Assembly: GCA_016721945.1 (NCBI GenBank)
Contig: JADKHC010000021.1
Coordinates: forward strand, 34,583 to 98,582
Reading direction: 5' to 3'
Origin: Verrucomicrobiota bacterium
Lineage (GTDB): Bacteria; Verrucomicrobiota; Verrucomicrobiia; Opitutales; Opitutaceae
DNA: 64,000 nt
Shown: piece by piece, positions 34,976 through 42,725 of the stretch
How positions within the stretch are numbered: position 1 is the stretch's first letter
Layout: the number at the start of each line of letters is the position of its first letter
Notes under the pieces: model-generated
Databases searched by the model: none
Told to the model about the DNA's origin: nothing
The model's input: only the letters and a program-made list of their open reading frames with translations
Made by a program: the position numbers and the translations under genes

Positions 34976-37456
34976 TTAATAGAGCTCGAAAGTGTGAGCA
35001 CGACCGTCGTCGGGCAGGCGTAGCGTCAACAAGCCGGAAGCATCACGAAACCAACCTACGGTTGATACAGAACTAGTAATAATCTGTAATGTTTGACCAT
35101 CGAGCTGCACACGGGTGACGGTGCGCGTGCCGTGCAGGACTAGCTCCAGATTGCGTGGTGATGGCTGGTAACTGCCGATGGGGGCATCGATTGTTAGTCG
35201 GAGAAGACGGGTGTCTGCTGAGAAGTGAACGCTGGTTCGCCGGAACGCGCCTTGTTGATAACGCATGGTTAAGCCATCGTCCTCGTAGAGAGACCCGGCG
35301 GCGTAGCCGGACGCGTCGGGATAAATATCGAAGCGCACAGGCGACCACGGTTTTTCGTGCACGTGGTTCATCGATTTCGTCGAAGGAACGATGTTACCTC
35401 CACGAACGAAGAGCGGGAGATGATCTAGGGGAGCCTCAAAGCGATGCAGGCCATTGGTGGTAGCGAGCTGTTCGCCTGTCCAAAAATCATACCATACACC
35501 TTCGGGTAGATAAACCTCTCGGGCACGTTCGCCGGGACGTAGAATTGGCGCGGCCATCAAAGCGTCGCCGAACATGAACTGATCGTCGAGGTTGGCTACC
35601 GCCGGATCGGACTGGAAGTTTAGCAGGAGTGGGCGGAAGAGCGGGAGTCCGGTGCGATGCGCTTCCTCGATGCAGGTGTAAAGGTAGGGCAGGAGTTGGT
35701 AGCGAAGCTTGATGTATTTGCGGACGATCACTTCGTATTGCGGGCCGAAGCGCCACGGCTCGTGATCGTAGACATCGACCGCAGCGTGGTTGCGAAAGAA
35801 GGGAGCGAAACAGGCCACTTGATAACTTCTGGCGAGTAGTTCGCCATCGGCCCGGCCGATAAAGCCGGGAATGTCGGCACCGACGAAAGCCTGGCCGCTC
35901 AAGCCCATGGATTGAAACATAGGAAGACTCAGGGCGAGGGATTCCCAGGTGGCGTTGTTATCGCCCGTCCACGTCACTGCGTAGCGTTGGATTCCAGCAT
36001 AGCCAGCGCGGGTAATCACGAAAGTCCGGGTGTCGGGTCGAAGGCGTGAAAGGCCTTCAAAAGTGGCGCGGCACATGAGCAGGGCGAAAAGGTTGCGGTT
36101 TTCAAGATAGCTCGTGGTTCGTCCACCGTCTTCAAAAACGACATCCGCTTGGCTCGCGCCGCTTTTGTCGACGAAGTCAGATGGCTCGTTCATGTCGTTC
36201 CAAAAGCCAGCGACGCCTTGATCGAGAAATTCGGCGTGCAGGTTTCCCCACCACAAGCGGGTCTGCTCGCGAGTGTAATCGGCGAAAACCGCTTTGCCCG
36301 GCCACACGGAGCCGATATACGTGGAGCCGTCTTTGCGTTTCAGAAAATGGCCATCGGCCGTGCCCGAGTCGTAGACGGTGTAGCCTGGTTCGGTAGCGGC
36401 GTGAGGTTGGTGTTTGATGCCGGGGTCGACGATGGTGACCACGCGTACGCCTTGGGCGGCGAGGCGCTCAGTCAAACCTTTGGGATCGGGAAACCGCGAG
36501 CGGTCCCAGGTGAAAGAACGAAAACCGTTCATGTAATGGATATCCAGATACACGGCATCCAACGGCAGATCGTGGGCGCGATAAGTGGCGACGACTTTTT
36601 CCACCATCGAGTCGGGATAGTAGCTGTAACGGCTTTGATGGTGACCCAACGCCCAGAGTGGCGGCATCGGCATATGGCCGGTGAGATCGGCGTAACGGCT
36701 GACAATGGAGCGCACCGAAGAACCGGCGAAAAAGTAATAGTTTATCTCGCCACCCTCAGCGCAGAAACCGGCGTATTCCTGGCCGTTGTGCCCGAAGTCA
36801 ATCGAGGCTTTGAAGGAATTGTCGTAGAAAATTCCATACGCACGGCTTTGCTCCATCCCCAGGTAGAACGGAATGCTTTGGTAGAGCGGATCGGTGCCCT
36901 CGACATAGCCGGGCGTATCGGAATTCCAGAGAGTAAACTCGCTGCGGCGACGATCGAGATGCGCAGTGCGTTCACCGAGGCCGTAAAAATGTTCCTCCAA
37001 ACCGAGACGCTTGAAAACGGCGACGCGGCCCGTAGTGGGGTCTCGGGAGATTGGCCGTTCGTCGGCGTTGATGATGCTGCCGTTCGAACGGTCGACGAAA
37101 CTGATCACAAGCGGATCTTTCTGCACGCGAACTTGGAGGTGCTTGGTCGAAATGCTAAACGACGAGGAGTTTTCAGCGAAACTAGTCTCCACGGCTGGCC
37201 ACTCGGTGCGAACCACGGCCCAGGAACGATCTTGTCCGACGGGCTGTCCGGTAAATCGTGCTCTAACCCGAACCAAATCGTCGGCCATAATAATTATCTG
37301 CACTGTCGAACCGCCTGCGCAATTGATCATGAGCCCTTGTTCGATGTTTGAGGCGCTCACGACGCGGCCGATGGGGACAAGCCCCTGCGTCTCAAACCCC
37401 TGGAGACGCAGGGTTAACCCCAGAACTACAATACAGATGCTGAAAAGTATTTTCAT
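34976..37456 (-). CDS. Secreted alpha-glucosidase (GH31)
   Basis: The 826-aa protein has a signal peptide (ILFSICIVVLGLTLRLQG). An N-terminal GH31 beta-sandwich follows (GLGERTAHLDRRRSEFTLWN). The catalytic barrel has VAGFWNDMNEPSDF (nucleophile Asp in WNDMNEP) and VTWTGDNNATWESL (acid/base Asp in GDN). C-terminal beta domains close the protein. It is similar in domain order to bacterial exo-alpha-glucosidases such as SusB-like partners in starch loci. It should release glucose from maltodextrins in the periplasm. I start at the ATG at 37456, right before the signal peptide, rather than a TTG seven codons upstream. It is the first gene of the minus-strand alpha-glucan operon. Confidence 0.92.
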   Translation of the reverse strand: MKILFSICIVVLGLTLRLQGFETQGLVPIGRVVSASNIEQGLMINCAGGSTVQIIIMADDLVRVRARFTGQPVGQDRSWAVVRTEWPAVETSFAENSSSFSISTKHLQVRVQKDPLVISFVDRSNGSIINADERPISRDPTTGRVAVFKRLGLEEHFYGLGERTAHLDRRRSEFTLWNSDTPGYVEGTDPLYQSIPFYLGMEQSRAYGIFYDNSFKASIDFGHNGQEYAGFCAEGGEINYYFFAGSSVRSIVSRYADLTGHMPMPPLWALGHHQSRYSYYPDSMVEKVVATYRAHDLPLDAVYLDIHYMNGFRSFTWDRSRFPDPKGLTERLAAQGVRVVTIVDPGIKHQPHAATEPGYTVYDSGTADGHFLKRKDGSTYIGSVWPGKAVFADYTREQTRLWWGNLHAEFLDQGVAGFWNDMNEPSDFVDKSGASQADVVFEDGGRTTSYLENRNLFALLMCRATFEGLSRLRPDTRTFVITRAGYAGIQRYAVTWTGDNNATWESLALSLPMFQSMGLSGQAFVGADIPGFIGRADGELLARSYQVACFAPFFRNHAAVDVYDHEPWRFGPQYEVIVRKYIKLRYQLLPYLYTCIEEAHRTGLPLFRPLLLNFQSDPAVANLDDQFMFGDALMAAPILRPGERAREVYLPEGVWYDFWTGEQLATTNGLHRFEAPLDHLPLFVRGGNIVPSTKSMNHVHEKPWSPVRFDIYPDASGYAAGSLYEDDGLTMRYQQGAFRRTSVHFSADTRLLRLTIDAPIGSYQPSPRNLELVLHGTRTVTRVQLDGQTLQIITSSVSTVGWFRDASGLLTLRLPDDGRAHTFELY

Positions 37457-37583
37457 AGTAGGAGCATGGTCTGCCAACGAGCTGATCGTTGGCAGGCACT
37501 GCGGGACGGTCCGTCATAAAACCGGGCGGCTAACCGAGTCGTTTAGCTACCGCCCGATCAACGGGATTGCTCACACTGTATCC

Positions 37584-40427
37584 TTAAAACTTATACGATG
37601 TACCTAGGGAGTAGTTAACTCCGTATTTCTGGTAATCCTGAACGAAGCGGGTGTCTGCTCCGGAGGAGGCGTTGAGCGGCTCGTCGGTCAGGTTATAGGC
37701 CTGAAGGATGACGGACAGGTTCTTGAGCGCGCCTTTTTTGAAGGTGTAGCTAACTTGAGCGTCGACCACGGTCTCTGGTTGTAGATTGCGATACACCGCG
37801 CCGCGGGGACCGAAGGTAGCGATGTCGCCGCGATAGGAGGAGCGGTAGCGCGCGCTCATGCGGGTGGAGAAACCACCGCGCTCGTAGTAAACCGTGAAAG
37901 AACGCACGCGATCCGAGAGACCGACCAGCGATGTGGCGGGATTGTTTAGGTCGGGCTGAACTGAACTTTTGAAGAACGAGGCGCTGGCAATGACGCCGAA
38001 GCCTTTTAAGAAGTCAGCGAACTTTTCACCGGGGATGGAGACGGCTAATTCCAAGCCTTTGATCATACCGCCCTGGCCGTTTTGCGGGATGGTACTGTAG
38101 CCTTCATATATTGCGGGTGGGAGACTGGTGGTCCAGGGCAGGCCGGTGAAATCCTTGATCGCTTTTTGATTATACGTGTACGACGCCAGTTTCTTGTAGA
38201 AAGCAGCAATCGAAAAATATCCCATGTGATCCTTGAAGTAATGTTCGAACGAGAGATCCACGGAATTGGAACGCCATGGTTCGAGTTTCGGGTTACCGCC
38301 GTTGGCACTCCATGGGCTGTTCTGAATATCTGTCGATGTCGCCTTGGTAGCGTCGAACGAATATGTTGAACCAGCGCGCATGTCATTCATCGGCTGACGG
38401 GCCAGTTGGCGGGCGATGCTCAAGCGCAAGGCGTCCTTTTCCGTCAGGTGAAAATTTAGATTCAGACTGGGGACAAAGTCGGTGTATTTGTGCTCACCGC
38501 TCACTTGATTGATCGTAAGCGTCGCGTTATCGATCGCCTGGCCGTTTGAGCGTTGATTGGTCTGGACGACTTGAGCCCCAATATTACCGGAGATGGGAAT
38601 CGAGCCCATCTTGGTGTCGATATCCAGTTTGACGTAGGCGATACTCACCTTTTCGGCGACGGACCAATTATTGGCCATTTTTGTTGGATCGTCATTGGCG
38701 ATCTTGTCGTAAAATCCACTGTTATAGAGCGCCATCGGGTCATAGCTGTACATCTTGCCCAAGCCGATAAAGCTCAGATCGGTGACGCCGACGGAAGGCG
38801 GAAGCGGTGCGCTCGCGGCACCATTTTTTAACTGGAGGAAGTAGCCTTCCATGCCGTTGGGACCTGATTCCGTTTCGTATTTGTTGCGACGGTTAAAAAC
38901 CGCACCCACTTCAAAGCGACTAAAAAGACCTTTCAACGGATGCTGCGTGCCGAGCTTGTACTGGATAATTTCATCGCGAGCGACAGGCCCTTTGACGAAA
39001 CCATGCTGGCCGTAGGGACGGAGCGCAGCGTTCTGACCCCAACCTTGCGGCATACCCAAGCGCATCTGTGTGCCGTCGGAGTAATCCAGCTGATGGGTAA
39101 ACGTGGCTCCTGCGCCGCCATCGGGTGCCAGATTGTAGGTGATCGTGTCAGGTGTGCCGACGCCGTTGACGGCATAGCCCGAGTAGGTTTCCAGCACGAA
39201 GTCTCTGCGTTTTACGCGGGAGTAGCTGAGGTCGAGGTCGGTCTTCCAACCATCCTTGTTGCCGAATTCCAGATTCCATCCACTGGCGAAGAGATGGTCG
39301 TTACGTTTGGCGAAATCGTTGCGTACAACGCCGAAGAAATTCGTCAACGTCGCCTGGGTGATCAGGCCGCGATCAACGGTGTAGCCGGGCTGCAAGATTG
39401 TCCCTGTGCCCCAGTTCGGGCTTAGTGGTATCTCGATGCCGCGTAAGAGTTGGGTCTCTTCAAAGTCGGAGTAGTAGAGATCGATGGTCGAGTGGAAATT
39501 GGCGCTGGGAGCGACTTCGATCACCGCCATGTAACCTTGGCGTCCGATCTCACTCGTGCGGACGAACGGTTTTGCGCCGCCCATGAGGTTGGCTCCACCC
39601 GGGAAACCGTTGTCGTAACCCCACGAGTTGAACTGTTGGCCCTGACCAGGCCGATTCGAATTGGAGATGCCGATGGCAAAACCTATTTTACGGTTAGCGA
39701 ACTGATCGATATAGGAAAACGTTTCGCGCAGCCCGCCCCGTTTGGCGTCAGCGTTGTCCGGTTTCATCCCGGTCCACTCATAAAATGCGCTGGCGGCGAT
39801 AGTGCGCTTGGGGTGGGAGAGGGGACGCAAAGTTTGCAGATCGACGGTGCCAGAGAGACCCTGGCCCACGAGCGCTGCGTCGGTTGCCTTGTATACCACG
39901 ACGTTGTTGAGGAGTTCAGCTGGGTACTGGTCGAATTCGACCGAGCGGCCCGAGTTTGTACTGACTTGTTGGCGCCCGTTGAGCAGCGCCGTGCTGAAGT
40001 CGCCATTCAGTCCGCGGATGACGATTGCTTGCGCACGGCCGTTGAGCCGTTGAGTGGTCAAACCAGGAAGCCGGGAGAGCGATTCGGCGATGCTGATGTC
40101 GGGCAGTTTGCCGATGTCTTCGGCGTGGATGACTTCCGTGATTACCTTCTGGCTTTGCTTTTCTTGAGCGGCGGCCGCGAGGCTTCCCCGGAAACCACTC
40201 TCGACCCTGAAAGAATCCAGTAGGATGATTTCCTTGTCGGTAGGAACGGGATCGGCAGGAGGAGGAGGAACGGCGACACTGGGTTGTTTTTCAACTGGTG
40301 GGAGCGGCGGTACCGAGGCGGCATTTTGGGCAGAAGTAAAGCTGGCGGTGGTGAGCGTAAGGAAAAGGGCCGCTGCGGCGCAGATCCGATTCCGGTATAG
40401 GTTAGGATGTGATTTTGCGGTGTGCAT
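37584..40427 (-). CDS. TonB-dependent receptor (maltodextrin-type)
   Basis: The 947-aa outer-membrane receptor has a signal peptide (AAAALFLTLTTASFTSAQ) and a Pro-rich spacer (about residues 37-65). The plug domain begins near residue 85 (EVIHAEDIGKLPDISIAESLSRLPGLTTQR, IVIRGLNGDFSTALLNGR). A 22-strand barrel follows and ends in YGVNYSLGTSYKF with a terminal Phe. The pattern matches the TIGR01782 group of Caulobacter/Xanthomonas sugar receptors (MalA type). No SusD-like lipoprotein or carboxypeptidase-like N-terminal domain is present. It lies 127 nt upstream of the GH31 gene and may start the whole operon. Confidence 0.92.
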   Translation of the reverse strand: MHTAKSHPNLYRNRICAAAALFLTLTTASFTSAQNAASVPPLPPVEKQPSVAVPPPPADPVPTDKEIILLDSFRVESGFRGSLAAAAQEKQSQKVITEVIHAEDIGKLPDISIAESLSRLPGLTTQRLNGRAQAIVIRGLNGDFSTALLNGRQQVSTNSGRSVEFDQYPAELLNNVVVYKATDAALVGQGLSGTVDLQTLRPLSHPKRTIAASAFYEWTGMKPDNADAKRGGLRETFSYIDQFANRKIGFAIGISNSNRPGQGQQFNSWGYDNGFPGGANLMGGAKPFVRTSEIGRQGYMAVIEVAPSANFHSTIDLYYSDFEETQLLRGIEIPLSPNWGTGTILQPGYTVDRGLITQATLTNFFGVVRNDFAKRNDHLFASGWNLEFGNKDGWKTDLDLSYSRVKRRDFVLETYSGYAVNGVGTPDTITYNLAPDGGAGATFTHQLDYSDGTQMRLGMPQGWGQNAALRPYGQHGFVKGPVARDEIIQYKLGTQHPLKGLFSRFEVGAVFNRRNKYETESGPNGMEGYFLQLKNGAASAPLPPSVGVTDLSFIGLGKMYSYDPMALYNSGFYDKIANDDPTKMANNWSVAEKVSIAYVKLDIDTKMGSIPISGNIGAQVVQTNQRSNGQAIDNATLTINQVSGEHKYTDFVPSLNLNFHLTEKDALRLSIARQLARQPMNDMRAGSTYSFDATKATSTDIQNSPWSANGGNPKLEPWRSNSVDLSFEHYFKDHMGYFSIAAFYKKLASYTYNQKAIKDFTGLPWTTSLPPAIYEGYSTIPQNGQGGMIKGLELAVSIPGEKFADFLKGFGVIASASFFKSSVQPDLNNPATSLVGLSDRVRSFTVYYERGGFSTRMSARYRSSYRGDIATFGPRGAVYRNLQPETVVDAQVSYTFKKGALKNLSVILQAYNLTDEPLNASSGADTRFVQDYQKYGVNYSLGTSYKF

Positions 40428-40744
40428 GGGTAGTGGTGGATTTGGGAACGCCTGTCGCGAGAACCGACTCGTCCGTTCACCGAGGAAAGACGACTCGTCT
40501 TTGGGTAGTTATGAACTGTTCGTTTGTTGGGGAAAGGGAGGTCCCGGATGGCCTCTCTTGGAGTGCCTCACTCTCTCCCGATCCAATACCTATAGCTATA
40601 TGCAAGGATTGGAAAAAACCGAGATAGATCGTACGATTCCGTTGTGGAGTTAGGTTTTGTCCTGCAAGCCTATGTTTTTCGCAGAAGGGGGCTTTTGACA
40701 GGGCAGAAACCGGGCGCTCTTTAGAGGGAGACGTTTGTTCTCTT
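40428..40744. promoter_or_regulatory. Divergent promoter region of the receptor and GH13 genes
   Basis: No gene is visible. This region drives the TonB receptor to the left and the secreted GH13 gene to the right. It holds two 10-bp perfect palindromes, tatagctata (40591-40600) and atcgtacgat (40628-40637), 37 bp centre to centre. They are candidate sites for shared regulation by the AraC protein or a LacI-type maltose regulator encoded elsewhere. Confidence 0.4.
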
Positions 40745-42415
40745 ATGAAAATCTACTACGAAGCCTGCTTTTTCAGGAACGCCAGAAAACTTGTTGCTGG
40801 CGTATTGTTCGTTTTATTACCTGTCTTTTTATTTGCCGTACCGCTCAGATCAGAACCCACCGCCTGGTGGCGAGACGCGACGTTTTACCAGATTTTTGTC
40901 CGGTCTTTTGCTGATGCCTCATCGGGGCAGCTCTCGGGCGATGGTATTGGCGATCTGCAAGGATTGATCGAACATCTCGACTACCTGAACGACGGTGACC
41001 CTAAAACGACGACGGATCTTGGTGTTAACGCGCTTTGGCTTTTGCCGATCCATCCATCACCGAGTTACCACGGCTATGATGTGACCGACTATTTTGGTGT
41101 GAATCCACAATATGGAGACGTGGTATTGATGCGGCGTTTTGTCGCCGAGGCCCACAAGCGAGGTATGCGCGTCGTGCTCGACCTTGTGCTCAACCATGCT
41201 TCGTCACGCCACCCGGTTTTTATACGTGCCAAAAAAGATCCGGCGGATGAAGCGGCGCGCGACCAGTTTCGCTTTGCGCCGCTGCCGGTCGAGTTGGCAG
41301 GACCGTGGGACCAACGTGCGTGGCATCCCTCGGGCCGTGAATTTTTCTACGGTGTCTTTTCCGAGGAGATGCCCGATTGGAACTTCCGCGAGCCCGCAGT
41401 CACTGAGCACCACCGACGTGTGGCGGATTTTTGGCTCAAGGATATGGGTATAGACGGCTTTCGGCTCGATGCGGTACGTTACTTTTTCGAGCGCGGAGAC
41501 GAACTCCAAGATTGTTCGGAAACGAAGGACTGGTTGCGCGATTTCAACAAATACTGCCACAGCCTGAAACCGGACTGTTTCCTCGTCGGTGAATGTTATG
41601 CAGACACGAAGATTATCGCCGCATACGCCAAAGCTGACGCACTGGATAGCTTCTTCGAGTTTGGTTTTTCACGAGCGATCTTCGAAACCCTGCGTTTTGA
41701 ACAGCCAGGTATTCTCACCAAGGAACTGGTTAGGCTCCATGACGCGTATCGAGGGCAACAGGACTGGTCGTCTTTCCTCGCGAATCACGATCAAGACCGA
41801 ACCCTCACACAGTTGGGTGGTGATCGTTCACTCGCCCGTTTGGCGGCACAGTTGTTGTTCGTTCTACCGGGCATTTCCTTTATTTACTACGGGGAGGAAA
41901 TTGGAATGAGAGGCGGCAAGCCCGATCCAGAAATCCGAACGCCAATGCAATGGACCGGTGTAGCTCCAGCCGCAGGATTTGCTCATGGTTCCACGCCGCC
42001 CTGGCATGCGCTTAATCCGGATTTCCCGACGATCAATGTTGAGCGGGAAAGTACAGACACGGCTTCGCTACTTTCCCTTTACAGGCGCCTCATCCGTCTT
42101 CGCGCGACGACACCGGCCTTGCGCCACGGTATTGAGATTCCGGTTACAGTTTCGTCAGACCGTGTATTCGCGAGTTTGCGACAAACTGGTTCAGACTGGG
42201 TGCTCGTGCTAGCCAACTTGGGAACACAGCCGGTGAAGAACATGACCGTGGCTGCGCCGAAGTCGCCTATCGCAGCGCATGATGTGTTGGAAGAAAAACT
42301 ACAAGCGGTCGCAGTGCGTCAGCCTACTGTCGGCCCCGACGGTCGCCTAGAACCCTGGTCACCGCTGGCGGAACTCGCCCCGCGTACCGTCTATGTTTTG
42401 CACACGAAACGGTAA
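40745..42415 (+). CDS. Secreted alpha-amylase/alpha-glucosidase-type GH13
   Basis: The 556-aa protein has a signal peptide (LVAGVLFVLLPVFLFAVPL) and starts its fold with TAWWRDATFYQIFVRSFADA. GH13 regions are clear: VNALWLLPIHPSPSYHGYDV, VLDLVLNHASSRHP, GIDGFRLDAVRYF (nucleophile Asp), FLVGECYAD (acid/base Glu) and FLANHDQDRT. IYYGEEIGMRGGKPDPEIRTPMQW follows, as in alpha-glucosidases, oligo-1,6-glucosidases and trehalose-synthase-like GH13 enzymes. The C-terminal domain is a beta sandwich. It is divergent from the receptor gene and likely co-regulated with it. The exact linkage specificity cannot be read from the sequence. Confidence 0.9.
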   Translation: MKIYYEACFFRNARKLVAGVLFVLLPVFLFAVPLRSEPTAWWRDATFYQIFVRSFADASSGQLSGDGIGDLQGLIEHLDYLNDGDPKTTTDLGVNALWLLPIHPSPSYHGYDVTDYFGVNPQYGDVVLMRRFVAEAHKRGMRVVLDLVLNHASSRHPVFIRAKKDPADEAARDQFRFAPLPVELAGPWDQRAWHPSGREFFYGVFSEEMPDWNFREPAVTEHHRRVADFWLKDMGIDGFRLDAVRYFFERGDELQDCSETKDWLRDFNKYCHSLKPDCFLVGECYADTKIIAAYAKADALDSFFEFGFSRAIFETLRFEQPGILTKELVRLHDAYRGQQDWSSFLANHDQDRTLTQLGGDRSLARLAAQLLFVLPGISFIYYGEEIGMRGGKPDPEIRTPMQWTGVAPAAGFAHGSTPPWHALNPDFPTINVERESTDTASLLSLYRRLIRLRATTPALRHGIEIPVTVSSDRVFASLRQTGSDWVLVLANLGTQPVKNMTVAAPKSPIAAHDVLEEKLQAVAVRQPTVGPDGRLEPWSPLAELAPRTVYVLHTKR

Positions 42416-42471
42416 CGGTGTTGGGAAAAGGTTCAGGCGGCCAATATCTTCTCAATCATACCATTTCAGTT

Positions 42472-42530
42472 AACGCTTCCCAAGTTGGAAAAGCGTTGAG
42501 ACGGTGCCCAGGGGGGGCTCGAACCTCACG
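42472..42530 (-). pseudogene. Decayed copy of a tRNA-Leu 3' end with terminator hairpin
   Basis: Positions 42498-42525 (gagacggtgccca, seven G, ctcgaacc) match the 3' end of tRNA-Leu at 45442-45470 with few differences and one missing base. The copy covers the CCA end (now CCG), 3' acceptor strand and T-loop; the T-stem no longer pairs. Just before it, 42472-42478 and 42491-42497 form an inverted repeat (aacgctt/aagcgtt) in the same position as the terminator of the real tRNA. Together with the intact tRNA it brackets the GH2 gene, as an old duplication or attachment-site remnant would. Confidence 0.6.
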
Positions 42531-42725
42531 ACAACCAATCGCAACCACCAATGCTTGAAGCCGGATGCAACTCGGCGAAAACTGAACCTTCCTCAATAGC
42601 TACCAAAAATCCTGGGAGCGGCTATTCCGAGCTGGCTAAAGTTGTCCAAGCTTGGCCGACGACTACGCCACGAGTTTCCAAAACGCTTCCTTGTCGGCAA
42701 GGATTGCGAAAGCCATTCTCAAGCT

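Noticed and set aside
36149..37351. 400-aa open frame on the + strand
   Set aside because: It lies entirely antisense to the GH31 gene, whose catalytic motifs are intact; the antisense product has no recognisable domain.
39450..40223. 257-aa open frame on the + strand
   Set aside because: Antisense shadow of the TonB-dependent receptor; no domain or start signal.
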